Source: Ancylomarina sp963977525
GTDB lineage: Bacteria; Bacteroidota; Bacteroidia; Bacteroidales; Marinifilaceae
Assembly: GCA_963977525.1 (NCBI GenBank)
Contig: CAXBPC010000016.1
Coordinates: 1 to 64,000 of the forward strand
Length of the DNA: 64,000 bases
Direction of reading: 5' to 3'
A program made the translations under genes and the position numbers. Each line of letters starts with the position of its first letter. Position 1 is the first letter of the stretch. The notes below the pieces were generated by a model. The model searched no databases. It saw nothing but the letters and a program-made list of their open reading frames with translations, and had not been told where the DNA came from. Below, piece after piece: positions 45,610-54,200 of this stretch.

Positions 45610-47217
45610 TTAAATATTTATAGGCAAAGAAGTATCCATTTCTAATGCTAGAGAGTATGCTTCTTGAATGACTGATTCGGGATAGCCATTGATTTGGAGA
45701 ATCTTAATTGCATTTCTATTCCTGAGTTTCCCGACCTTAAGCTTGTAGTCAAAATCTACAGTCTTATTACCGACACTTTCACTAAAGTGATAAAGTTCGT
45801 ATTCTTCTTGAAGCAAATCAGCAAGCTCAATATCGTGAGTTGATACAAAAACTATATTATTCATTTTAGATAAAGAAGATAAAACTGCTTTTCCTGCTGA
45901 GATGCGCTCTACGGTATTCGTTCCTTTAAAAATTTCATCAAGAAGAAAGAGGTTCGTATTTTCTGATTGGCTCTCATCAATCATTTCTTTAATGGTCAGC
46001 ACCTCTTCGAAATAATAGCTTTTATCATTCAATAGATCATCACTAATTCTAATCGCAGAAAAAATTCGCATTCGTGGCAAAGAAAATGACTTCCCAAAAC
46101 ACGTATTTAAGGTCAGTCCTGTTAATGCATTAATACCAATAGTTCTGATAAAAGTCGTTTTACCTGACATGTTTGATCCGGTAAGTAAAATCGATTTACG
46201 ATTTACTTGAATACTATTAGATACAGAATTAAGAATCAAGGGATGGTAAAGCTCTTCGGCTACCATATCACAATTACTTTCTGAGATATGAGGAATACAA
46301 TACTCATTAGTTCCTTCTCTTAAAGCTGCGACACTTAATAAAGCATCAATCTCACCCACAAAAACAAAAAGGGATTCAAGCTCTTTCCTTTTCGTCTCAA
46401 GTTGTTTTAATATACCAAATAACAAGAGAGGCTCCAATAGAAATAAAATTTTTACCAATTCCATCATGAGCCAAAATAATTCTTCCATATCACTCGCCGA
46501 GCCTGTTCCCAATCTAAAAAAAGACATTCGAAATCTAAGTTTATCCATTACTTTAGTGGATGATTTCAAATCAGGATTAATTTTCCAAAATCGCTTATCT
46601 TCATAAAGCTTACTTGCCGCATCGCTTAATTTTATAATCTGAGGAATCGATTTTAAATTGTAGTACAAATTTCTCTTATTCCAATAATGTATCCCAATAT
46701 TGGCAATGAGAACAACCAATAAGACAAAAAACATATTCCCATTTATAGGAAATAGCAATAAGGATAACAGACTTGTAAAAGACAAAATAGGAATCACGAA
46801 AAACCACTCCGGTCGCTCTATATGCTTCTCTTGAAAAAGCGACGAGATATAATAATTATCACTATTACTCAGTTTATCAAGTTGTTTCTGTGTTTTCAAT
46901 CGGAATTCAGGATCCTCTCTAAAAGTTTTAATCAAACTTTCACTTCTATCTAAATCATCTTGACTAGAGGGAATATGCCTGAGTTTATTATATAAATATT
47001 GCTGTCCAATCTTTGATTGCGTTCTATCGAGAAACATAAATAACTCATCGAAATCTAAATCTTGACATGTTTTATCAGATAAAACCTGAAAAGAGTTTTC
47101 ATGCTTCTTATTTCGAAAATATTTTTCTACAAGATCAAAGTTGAAAGTATCGTCTTTTATTTTTCCGAAAGAATTCAAAAAAGCTTCATTATATTTTTTA
47201 TATCGACCAAACAGCAT
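45610..47217 (-). CDS. Membrane-anchored MutS-like ATPase
   Basis: A 535-residue MutS-superfamily ATPase without the mismatch-binding and connector domains of true MutS. The N-terminal part resembles the MutS core (LDFDELFMFLDRTQSKIG). Two helices at about 138-157 and 161-178 look membrane-spanning. The C-terminal ATPase has Walker A LTGSNMSGKTTFIRTIG (346-362), a YYFEEVLTIKEMI stretch, Walker B LFLLDEIFKGTNT and the STHD signature. Such short proteins are annotated as mismatch repair MutS, but a repair role is unproven. The gene is divergent from nfeD and alone on its strand. Confidence 0.85.
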   Translation of the reverse strand: MLFGRYKKYNEAFLNSFGKIKDDTFNFDLVEKYFRNKKHENSFQVLSDKTCQDLDFDELFMFLDRTQSKIGQQYLYNKLRHIPSSQDDLDRSESLIKTFREDPEFRLKTQKQLDKLSNSDNYYISSLFQEKHIERPEWFFVIPILSFTSLLSLLLFPINGNMFFVLLVVLIANIGIHYWNKRNLYYNLKSIPQIIKLSDAASKLYEDKRFWKINPDLKSSTKVMDKLRFRMSFFRLGTGSASDMEELFWLMMELVKILFLLEPLLLFGILKQLETKRKELESLFVFVGEIDALLSVAALREGTNEYCIPHISESNCDMVAEELYHPLILNSVSNSIQVNRKSILLTGSNMSGKTTFIRTIGINALTGLTLNTCFGKSFSLPRMRIFSAIRISDDLLNDKSYYFEEVLTIKEMIDESQSENTNLFLLDEIFKGTNTVERISAGKAVLSSLSKMNNIVFVSTHDIELADLLQEEYELYHFSESVGNKTVDFDYKLKVGKLRNRNAIKILQINGYPESVIQEAYSLALEMDTSLPINI

Positions 47218-47311
47218 AAGTCATATTTTGATTAATTATTACTTGGGTTGAAAGTAGCATTCCTGTTCATCAATAGCAATACATAATCCCAGTTTTTAAA
47301 ACTTGACAAAC

Positions 47312-47340
47312 TTGACAGTAGTTTTTTCAAATAGTATAAT
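47312..47340 (+). promoter_or_regulatory. Canonical sigma-70 consensus promoter before nfeD
   Basis: TTGACA (47312-47317), a 17-nt spacer and TATAAT (47335-47340) match the Escherichia coli consensus exactly, 31 bp before the nfeD ATG. An 8-bp direct repeat ACTTGACA occurs at 47301-47308 and 47310-47317. Such a promoter is not the usual Bacteroidota form, and chance in AT-rich DNA is possible. Confidence 0.4.
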
Positions 47341-47370
47341 TTAAATTTACATATAATATAAAATTAAATT

Positions 47371-47805
47371 ATGGAATTTGAAATTTGGCATATTTGGCTA
47401 CTCGTAGCAATATTCCTTTTTATGATAGAAATATTCATGACAAGTTTTGTTGCTGTATGTATTGGCATAGGTGCTTTAGTAACAGGAATAGGTGCCTACA
47501 TGGGCTTAGATATAACTCAACAACTTCTACTCTTTGCTGTGTTTACTTTCCTAATCCTATTCTTCATTCGCCCTTTTGCAAATAAATTTATTTTTGGAGC
47601 TAAAGAGTTTGTAACAACCAATGCCGATGCCTTATTAGGTGAAAAAGCTACGGTTGTTGAACCTATAAATGAAAATAAACTACAAGGTCGCGTTGAAATT
47701 GATGGCAATAACTGGAAAGCTGTTTCTTTTGATGGAAAACCTATTACGAAAGGACAAATTGTAACTGTAGTGAGTTATAATAGTATTGTTTTAACTGTAA
47801 AATAA
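47371..47805 (+). CDS. NfeD-family membrane protein
   Basis: A 144-residue short NfeD-type protein. Three hydrophobic segments (about 7-22, 24-43 and 48-67) precede a C-terminal OB-fold domain (about 82-144: ALLGEKATVVEPI, GRVEIDGNNWKAV, VTVVSYNSIVLTVK). NfeD proteins usually work with flotillin/SPFH proteins or membrane proteases. No such gene is adjacent here. It is a single gene on the plus strand, divergent from the MutS-like gene. Confidence 0.9.
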   Translation: MEFEIWHIWLLVAIFLFMIEIFMTSFVAVCIGIGALVTGIGAYMGLDITQQLLLFAVFTFLILFFIRPFANKFIFGAKEFVTTNADALLGEKATVVEPINENKLQGRVEIDGNNWKAVSFDGKPITKGQIVTVVSYNSIVLTVK

Positions 47806-47970
47806 CCCTAACCCCTCATATATTGAATCAAAGGTCGAACATATAGTTCGGCCTATATTTTTACTTCTCCTTTTCTAAATGAACTCTCAGAACCAGTTCT
47901 ATTTTTTTTACCTTTGGTATCTATTTGAAAAATGTCATGAACAATGGCTTAACGATTCAAACTAAAACAC

Positions 47971-49095
47971 ATGCAGTTTAAAGATATTATTGGACAAGAA
48001 GATACGAAGTCTCGCTTTATTCAGACAGTAAATGCTGATAGAGTAAGTCATGCGCAACTTATTGTTGGTGAAAAAGGTGTGGGTAAATTAGCTATGGCAA
48101 TTGCTTTTGCTCAATACGTTTCTTGCCAGAACAAACAGGCCAATGATTCATGTGGAGAATGTCCTTCTTGTAAAAAATATCAAAAACTCGTTCATCCCGA
48201 TTTACACTTTGTTTTTCCTGTTGTAAAAGGTAAAGGCGCAAGCAGTCCTGTTAGCGATACATATATCGAACAATGGAGAAAACAGGTATTAAGTAACCCT
48301 TATTTCGATCTTAACGATTGGTATGCTGGCTTAGGTGTTGAGAATGCTCAAGGCATGATATACTCTAATGAAAGTAGCGAGATTATTAAGAAATTGAATC
48401 TTAAAACTTATGAGTCTGATTATAAAATCATGATTATTTGGTTGCCCGAGAAGATGCATGCTTCTTGCGCTAACAAACTACTTAAACTGATTGAAGAGCC
48501 ACCAAATAAAACAATTTTCTTCCTAGTTTCTGAAGAGCCTAACCGAATTCTTCAAACCATTCGGTCGAGAGCACAGATGATGAAGGTTCCTAGGATTGAA
48601 AAAGATGCTCTTAGCCTAGCTCTAAAATCAGAATACAATCTTTCTGACACTGAATTAACTAATTTAGTTCGGTTGGCAGAAGGAAGCTTTCGTAAAGCAC
48701 GCATCTTGATTAAAAATTCAGATGAGAATGTGTTCAACTTCGATCGTTTTGTGAGTATTATGCGTATTTGCTATGCACGAAACGTTCTTGACCTTATGAC
48801 TTGGGCCGAAGAAATAAGTGCTATAGGTAGAGAAAGACAAAAAAGTTTCCTTCAGTATTGTTTAAAAATGATTCGTGAAAACTTTATCCTGAATCTAAAA
48901 CAGGATGAAATGATTTTCCTAAATGGTGAGGAAATGAATTTTTCTCAGCGCTTTTCTCCATTCATTAACGAAGAGAATGTATGGCAAATTGCTGATGAAT
49001 TAACCAAAGCATACAATGACATTGAACGAAATGGAAATGCAAAAATCATTTTCCTTGACCTAAGTTTAAGATGGATTAAATTGTTGCGACCATAA
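47971..49095 (+). CDS. holB: DNA polymerase III subunit delta'
   Basis: A 374-residue clamp-loader subunit. It has the N-terminal MQFKDIIGQEDTKSRFIQTV, the sensor/P-loop region QLIVGEKGVGKLAMAIAFAQ, a zinc site of four cysteines (CQNKQANDSCGECPSC) and the SRC-like RSRAQMMKVPRI motif. The lysine and following residues of the P-loop (GVGKLA) depart from GKT/S, as usual in delta', which does not hydrolyse ATP. It starts the plus-strand run holB-ricT-gldH-trmB, an order I recall as common in Bacteroidota. Confidence 0.92.
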   Translation: MQFKDIIGQEDTKSRFIQTVNADRVSHAQLIVGEKGVGKLAMAIAFAQYVSCQNKQANDSCGECPSCKKYQKLVHPDLHFVFPVVKGKGASSPVSDTYIEQWRKQVLSNPYFDLNDWYAGLGVENAQGMIYSNESSEIIKKLNLKTYESDYKIMIIWLPEKMHASCANKLLKLIEEPPNKTIFFLVSEEPNRILQTIRSRAQMMKVPRIEKDALSLALKSEYNLSDTELTNLVRLAEGSFRKARILIKNSDENVFNFDRFVSIMRICYARNVLDLMTWAEEISAIGRERQKSFLQYCLKMIRENFILNLKQDEMIFLNGEEMNFSQRFSPFINEENVWQIADELTKAYNDIERNGNAKIIFLDLSLRWIKLLRP

Positions 49096-49096
49096 T

Positions 49097-49127
49097 TATC
49101 ATTCGAATGATATAGGATAATCCTATA
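49097..49127. other. Two adjacent palindromes after holB
   Basis: TATCATTCGAATGATA (16-bp perfect palindrome, 49097-49112) runs into TATAGGAT-A-ATCCTATA (49111-49127, 8-bp arms). There is no T-run, so this does not look like a terminator. A -7-like TAATTTTG lies at 49296-49303, upstream of ricT. The rest of the 325-bp gap holds nothing clear. Confidence 0.5.
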
Positions 49128-49420
49128 CGGACAGAGAGTGTTTAGAATTCTTTTAATCAGATAATCATCACAATAAAAGCTTCTTTTTCCATATATTTTT
49201 CCTGATTCTGCAGTCCTTTAAAAAATTAATTAACTTTAGGAGTTATTTTTGGTCCAGACTCTCAGTAAATCTGACAGATGTACCATTTTATTAGCTAATT
49301 TTGCAGACACGATTGTAGAATTTACAGTTCGTTTTTTCGAGCTCAATATAAATATGACGCAAGCCATTTCAGTACAAAACACCGTACTTTAATGAGTTTC
49401 TGCACTCAATATATACACAT

Positions 49421-50572
49421 ATGATAGAAGAAAAGGAACCAAAAGGAAAATGTGGAGGTTGCTCTACGGGTAAATCCGACAACCGACTTTTGGCAGGTAA
49501 ACTAGATGTTTTCGACTGGTTAGGCGACGTTCCTGAAAGTGCATTATGTCCCGATATTATAGAAGTTAAATTTAAAAACACACGTAAAGGTTTTTATTCG
49601 AACAACAATAAAATAAGACTTAAGCGTGGCGATATAATTGCTGTTGAAGCATCTCCCGGACATGATATAGGTATTGTTTCACTAACTGGTGATTTGGTAG
49701 TTGAGCAAATGAAAAGACAAAAGCTCGACCCAAAAACATACGAAGCAAAAAAAGTATATCGTATTGCCAAACCTGTTGATATAGAAAAGTGGCACGAAGC
49801 TATTGCTCATGAGCATAGAACAATGATTAAAGCTCGCCAAATTTCGGCTGAATTAAGGTTGAATATGAAGATTGGTGATGTCGAATATCAAGGTGATAAA
49901 ACCAAGGCTATTTTCTATTACATCGCAGATGAGCGAGTAGATTTCCGTGAACTAATTAAAGTTCTTGCTGAAGAGTTTAGAATTCGAATTGAAATGCGCC
50001 AGATTGGTGCACGTCAGGAAGCTGGTCGTATTGGAGGAATTGGTCCTTGTGGTAGAGAGCTGTGCTGTTCAACTTGGATTACCAATTTTGTATCAGTAAC
50101 AACAAATGCTGCTCGTTATCAAGAAATATCTTTAAATCCTCAGAAGCTTGCCGGCCAATGTGGCAAACTTAAGTGTTGTTTGAATTACGAGATGGATGTT
50201 TATATTGATGCTCGTAGAGATTTCCCTGCAACAAATGTTCCATTGGAATGTAGTGACGGTACAGCTTATCATCAGAAAACAGATATTTTCAAACGTTTAA
50301 TGTGGTACAGTTTCGATAAGCATTACGCTGTAAATATGGTGCAGATTCCTATTGATAGAGTAAAAGAAATTATCCGCTTAAACAAAAAAGGGACGAAGGT
50401 TGACCAACTTGTAAATAAGAAAGAGGAAATCGCTCAAAAAGTTCTCGATTACGAAAATGTTGTTGGACAAGATAGTCTCAACCGTTTCGATAAAGAAGAG
50501 GCGCCAAAGAAGCCACGTCCTAAACGTAAATTCCGAAGAAAACCTCGTAAGATCAATAAATCGCAAGACTAG
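49421..50572 (+). CDS. ricT: RicT/YaaT-like PSP1-domain protein
   Basis: A 383-residue protein with the PSP1 C-terminal domain. It has a cysteine pair region at the N-terminus (KGKCGGCSTG) and the family cysteine motifs GPCGRELCCSTW and GQCGKLKCCLNYE in the middle, which in Bacillus RicT help hold Fe-S clusters in the RicAFT complex. The C-terminal tail is basic (KKPRPKRKFRRKPRK). RicA and RicF partners are not in the window. Bacteroidota members lie between holB and gldH, as here. Confidence 0.92.
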   Translation: MIEEKEPKGKCGGCSTGKSDNRLLAGKLDVFDWLGDVPESALCPDIIEVKFKNTRKGFYSNNNKIRLKRGDIIAVEASPGHDIGIVSLTGDLVVEQMKRQKLDPKTYEAKKVYRIAKPVDIEKWHEAIAHEHRTMIKARQISAELRLNMKIGDVEYQGDKTKAIFYYIADERVDFRELIKVLAEEFRIRIEMRQIGARQEAGRIGGIGPCGRELCCSTWITNFVSVTTNAARYQEISLNPQKLAGQCGKLKCCLNYEMDVYIDARRDFPATNVPLECSDGTAYHQKTDIFKRLMWYSFDKHYAVNMVQIPIDRVKEIIRLNKKGTKVDQLVNKKEEIAQKVLDYENVVGQDSLNRFDKEEAPKKPRPKRKFRRKPRKINKSQD

Positions 50573-50679
50573 GTTTTCTCCTAAATAAAAATTTATAAAG
50601 TATTGGGAACTGAGACAAACATTCTCAACTCAATACTTTATTTGCTTATAAGAATTATAGACTTGATAGATTAACAGCA

Positions 50680-51159
50680 ATGAAGTTGAAATCCAAATAC
50701 CTATTACTTCTTAGCTTTGCACTGATCTTTATCGCAAGTGCCTGCAAAGAAAATCGTGTGTATGAAAGTTATATCGATATCCCGAATCATGAATGGAGCA
50801 AAGATCATGTTGCGCGTTTCGAGGTAGAGATCACCGATTCTATTCAGCAGCACAGTATTTATGTGAACATCAGAAATACAGGCAAATACCCTTATAGTAA
50901 CCTATGGCTTTTCGTTAAGCAAACAGATCCTGAAGGGAAAATAAACGAAGAAAAATTCGAATGCCAATTGGCAAGTAACACTGGCGAATGGTATGGAAGC
51001 GGTTTTGGAAATATATTCGACTTGCAGGTTCTTTATAAACCAGTTGTCGTATTCACAAAGCCTGGATTATACACCTTTGAAATGGTGCAAGGAATGCGAG
51101 ACGATAGTTTACCTGGAATTGTAAACGTCGGTCTGAAACTTGATAAAGCAAATCAATAA
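50680..51159 (+). CDS. gldH: Gliding motility lipoprotein GldH
   Basis: A 159-residue lipoprotein with lipobox IASAC. The mature part carries the family marks YESYIDIPNHEWSKDHVARF, NIRNTGKYPYSNLWLFV and GEWYGSGFGNIFD. GldH is needed for gliding in Flavobacterium, but its biochemical role is unknown. It is also common in non-gliding Bacteroidota. It follows ricT by 107 bp. Confidence 0.92.
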   Translation: MKLKSKYLLLLSFALIFIASACKENRVYESYIDIPNHEWSKDHVARFEVEITDSIQQHSIYVNIRNTGKYPYSNLWLFVKQTDPEGKINEEKFECQLASNTGEWYGSGFGNIFDLQVLYKPVVVFTKPGLYTFEMVQGMRDDSLPGIVNVGLKLDKANQ

Positions 51160-51208
51160 AAACTCAAAATAAGTAGACAACTTATTTACTCAATAATAGT
51201 ATAAGAAA

Positions 51209-51988
51209 GTGGCAAAGAATAAATTAAAGCGTTTTGCAGAGATAGAGACTTTTGAGAATGTTTTGCAACCCTCGCACGAAGATGTTTGGGACAAAGAATT
51301 CAGACTTAAAAGCAGATGGAACAAGGAGTATTTCAAAAATGATAACCCAATTGTTCTAGAAGTTGGATGTGGTAAAGGCGAATACACAGTAGGATTAGCT
51401 CAGCGTTTTCCTGATAAGAATTTTATTGGTATTGATATAAAAGGTGCCAGATTGTGGCAAGGTGCTACAATAGCCAATGAAGAAGGCTTAAAGAATGTTG
51501 CCTTTGTTCGTACAAAAGTTGAACTTCTACGTTCTGTTTTTGACAATGGCGAAATCTCTGAAGTTTGGATCACTTTTGCCGATCCTCAGATGAAAAAAGT
51601 CACCAAACGATTGACTGGAACTCGCTATATAAAACTCTACAGCGATTTGATGAATGATAATGGTGTGATTCATCTCAAATCTGATAGCCAGTTTCTTTAT
51701 CAATACACTCGATACATGATTCAGGAGAATAATCTGAAGGTATTAACCGATACTGACGATTTATACAACTCTGAGCATGCGAATGATATTCTAGGCATTA
51801 AAACCTATTACGAGGCTCAGTTCCTTAGCAAAGGGATTCCTATCAAGTATATTCAATTCCTGTTAGAAGGTAAAACCGAATTTGTTGAACCCGATGTTGA
51901 ACTTGAATTGGATGAATACAGAAGCTTTGGTAGAGATAGACGTAAACAGCCTACCGAAGAGAAGCATAAAGTAAAAAAAGAGAATTAG
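51209..51988 (+). CDS. trmB: tRNA (guanine-N7-)-methyltransferase
   Basis: A 259-residue SAM-dependent enzyme that makes m7G46 in tRNA. The SAM motif is VLEVGCGKGEYTVGLAQRFP near residue 50, followed by FIGIDIKGARLWQGA and the catalytic WITFADPQMKKV (WxxFPDPW in most members). The start is a GTG at 51209, because no in-frame ATG lies nearby and the N-terminus then matches the family (KNKLKRFAEIETFENVLQP). It lies 49 bp after gldH and 33 bp before the alkyltransferase-like gene. Confidence 0.93.
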   Translation: MAKNKLKRFAEIETFENVLQPSHEDVWDKEFRLKSRWNKEYFKNDNPIVLEVGCGKGEYTVGLAQRFPDKNFIGIDIKGARLWQGATIANEEGLKNVAFVRTKVELLRSVFDNGEISEVWITFADPQMKKVTKRLTGTRYIKLYSDLMNDNGVIHLKSDSQFLYQYTRYMIQENNLKVLTDTDDLYNSEHANDILGIKTYYEAQFLSKGIPIKYIQFLLEGKTEFVEPDVELELDEYRSFGRDRRKQPTEEKHKVKKEN

Positions 51989-52021
51989 CATTTCGAATCT
52001 AGTCATAAGCCTCTATCTAGA

Positions 52022-52360
52022 ATGTCAGATATTTACACACGTATATTCAAAATTGTACAAGAAATACCTGCTGGCCGTGTTTGTAACTACGGTACTATTG
52101 CACGCTTTGTAGGTTCACCTAGAGGTTCTCGACTTGTGGGTTGGGCAATGAATAAATCTCACACAAGTGAAGAATACGTGCCTGCACACCGAGTTGTAAA
52201 TCGAATAGGTATGCTTTCGGGTAAACATCATTTCCCTGGTGAAGATTTAATGCAACAGCTACTCGAAAACGAAGGTATTGTAGTGATTGATGATCAAATT
52301 CAAGATTTTGAAAAACATTTTTGGGATCCGATGCAGGAACTCCCTGAAGATTTTATTTAA
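52022..52360 (+). CDS. Alkyltransferase-like protein (MGMT family without active cysteine)
   Basis: A 112-residue protein of the O6-methylguanine methyltransferase DNA-binding family. The start IFKIVQEIPAGRVCNYGTIA and the DNA-binding helix with the arginine finger (GSPRGSRLVGWAM) are kept. The PCHRV active site reads PAHRV, so the alkyl-accepting cysteine is alanine (Ala55). ATL proteins bind alkylated guanine and flag it for nucleotide excision repair instead of reversing the damage. It probably shares a transcript with trmB. Confidence 0.93.
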   Translation: MSDIYTRIFKIVQEIPAGRVCNYGTIARFVGSPRGSRLVGWAMNKSHTSEEYVPAHRVVNRIGMLSGKHHFPGEDLMQQLLENEGIVVIDDQIQDFEKHFWDPMQELPEDFI

Positions 52361-52500
52361 AATCAATCTAAATGCATATCTTTGTTAGCAGTTAAAAATA
52401 TTTAAGAGCTAAGGTCTTAGTTCGAGATCAATTTTCCATTATCTCCAAGCTAACTCTTTCTCTTTCCCGAGCAATTTCGGGGTAACAATCAATCAATATC

Positions 52501-53598
52501 ATGTCATATACAAACAAACAAGTTACCGATGCTTTAAAGCTTGTAAAGTTCCCTGGTAGCGATCAAGATATTATTAGCCTAGATATGGTTCGTAATATGA
52601 AGATTGAGGGCAAAAAAATTGCGTTCGATTTAGTTTTCCAAAAGTCAGATGATCCCAATATCATTCCTTTAAAAAAGGCTTGTGTTGCTAACGTTTTACG
52701 TTTTGTAGATAAGGATGCTGAAATTAAAGGAAACATTAAGGTAAAAGCTGTTCATGTTGTTGAAGCGCCTTCAGTATTACCTAATGTAACCAATATAATT
52801 GCAGTTGCTTCTGGTAAAGGTGGCGTTGGTAAATCAACTATCGCATCTAATCTAGCTGTTGCTTTAGCTAAGGCTGGTAAAAAGGTCGGTCTTATCGATG
52901 CTGATATTTATGGTCCTTCGGTACCAAAAATGTTTGGATCAGAAGATGCAAGTCCAAAGTTAACGAAGATTGATGGTAAGGATAGAATTGAACCACACGA
53001 GCGTTATGGGGTGAAGATGCTATCTATTGGTTTCTTTGTTGATCCTGCTCAAGCAACTGTATGGAGAGGTCCTATGGCTTCGAATGCACTTAAGCAGATG
53101 ATTGAAGAAGGAAACTGGGGCGAGCTTGATTTCGTACTTATTGACCTTCCTCCTGGAACATCTGATATTCACCTAACATTGGTACAAACTGTTCCTGTAA
53201 CTGGTGCTATTGTTGTTAGTACGCCTCAGGATGTGGCTTTGGCCGATGCCGTAAAAGGTATTAATATGTTCGAAGGTGCCGGCGTTAATGTCCCAATTCT
53301 TGGTTTAGTTGAGAATATGGCTTGGTTTACGCCTGCTGAATTGCCAGACAATAAATATTACATTTTCGGTAAGGATGGTTGCAAAAAACTGGCTGAAGAA
53401 AAAGGTATCAGCCTTTTAGGACAGATTCCAATTGTACAGAGCATTCGTGAAGGCGGTGACAATGGTACACCTGCAGCCTTAAACGAAAATTCAGTAACAG
53501 GTATGGCTTTCGCCGATTTGGCTGATAAGTTAATGACTGCCGTTGATAACAGAAATAAAAATCATAACCCAACTGCAAAGGTTGAGATGACGAGATAA
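52501..53598 (+). CDS. Mrp/NBP35-family Fe-S carrier ATPase
   Basis: A 365-residue P-loop ATPase (ApbC/Mrp). An N-terminal MIP18/DUF59 domain (about 1-90) precedes the deviant Walker A SGKGGVGKSTIASNLA. DADIYGPSVPKMFG and IDLPPGTSDIHLT follow. In typical members the next part has a CxxC that bridges an Fe-S cluster; here it reads NMAWFTPAELPDNKYYIFG, without those cysteines. I recall this form from other Bacteroidota. A TATCTTTG -7-like box at 52377-52384 may be its promoter. A terminator follows. Confidence 0.92.
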   Translation: MSYTNKQVTDALKLVKFPGSDQDIISLDMVRNMKIEGKKIAFDLVFQKSDDPNIIPLKKACVANVLRFVDKDAEIKGNIKVKAVHVVEAPSVLPNVTNIIAVASGKGGVGKSTIASNLAVALAKAGKKVGLIDADIYGPSVPKMFGSEDASPKLTKIDGKDRIEPHERYGVKMLSIGFFVDPAQATVWRGPMASNALKQMIEEGNWGELDFVLIDLPPGTSDIHLTLVQTVPVTGAIVVSTPQDVALADAVKGINMFEGAGVNVPILGLVENMAWFTPAELPDNKYYIFGKDGCKKLAEEKGISLLGQIPIVQSIREGGDNGTPAALNENSVTGMAFADLADKLMTAVDNRNKNHNPTAKVEMTR

Positions 53599-53663
53599 TT
53601 ATGAAGGTAAAAAAGTAGTTAAGTCCAGCGGACTGAACATCTTAAATATCCGAAATACACATT

Positions 53664-53697
53664 GAAAAGCACCTTCGGTATAGAAGGTGCTTTTCTG
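53664..53697 (+). terminator. Terminator of the mrp-family gene
   Basis: A perfect 13-bp stem GAAAAGCACCTTC / GAAGGTGCTTTTC with a 6-nt loop ends in TGTTTT. Confidence 0.88.
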
Positions 53698-53741
53698 TTT
53701 TAATAAATCAAAATACTTATCAGGAGAAATTCTCATCTTTA

Positions 53742-53799
53742 TCCGTATGTCTTGACCAAAACATACGGACATAAAACAAGTTTGATGTACATCGAACTT
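53742..53799. other. Two consecutive hairpins of unknown role
   Basis: TCCGTATGT / ACATACGGA (9 bp, loop 10 nt, 53742-53769) is followed at 53778-53799 by the 22-bp near-palindrome AAGTTTGATG-TACATCGAACTT. Neither has a T-run. They lie between two terminators, with no gene of their own. Confidence 0.45.
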
Positions 53800-53836
53800 T
53801 AAAAAGGTAAGTATAAGTTACACGAAAGGTGCTGAT

Positions 53837-53874
53837 ATAAAAAAGCTCTGATCATTATAAAACGATCAGAGCTT
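53837..53874 (-). terminator. Terminator behind a gene remnant
   Basis: A perfect 11-bp stem AAGCTCTGATC / GATCAGAGCTT has a 10-nt loop. On the minus strand it is followed by TTTTTTA. It lies 20 bp downstream of the stop of the remnant at 53894-54064. Confidence 0.85.
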
Positions 53875-53893
53875 AATGTCTAAACTAAAATTC

Positions 53894-54064
53894 TTATTTC
53901 TTAGTCGTTTGTAATTGCTTTGCCATTGCAGCACCAATCAAGCTTTCAAGCGGCGTAGCACCACTTTTGCTAGAACTGATAATCATCGTTTCTGGGAATT
54001 TAATCTTAGCAATTTCAGCAGCAACTTTAATATCACGATTCAATTCCATCTGAAGAATCTCCAC
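53894..54064 (-). pseudogene. C-terminal remnant of an unidentified gene
   Basis: A minus-strand frame from a GTG at 54064 (ATG at 54049) encodes 51-56 residues, MELNRDIKVAAEIAKIKFPE ... ATPLESLIGAAMAKQL ... TTKK. It reads like the helical C-terminus of a larger protein and has a normal terminator behind it. Upstream an in-frame stop (54065-54067) and short broken frames precede it, with no matching N-terminal part before the next gene at 54201. I judge it the tail of a deleted or frameshifted gene. I cannot name the family. Confidence 0.55.
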
Positions 54065-54200
54065 TCAGATCTTGAGTTCCTTACATTTTTTCTTTCTCTC
54101 CATTAGAACTTCTTAATAATACTTCTTTTCTTCTGTATCCTATATGACCATCAATTTTTAATAATTAATGCCGAAATATGAATGCTCCATAAACTCAGTC

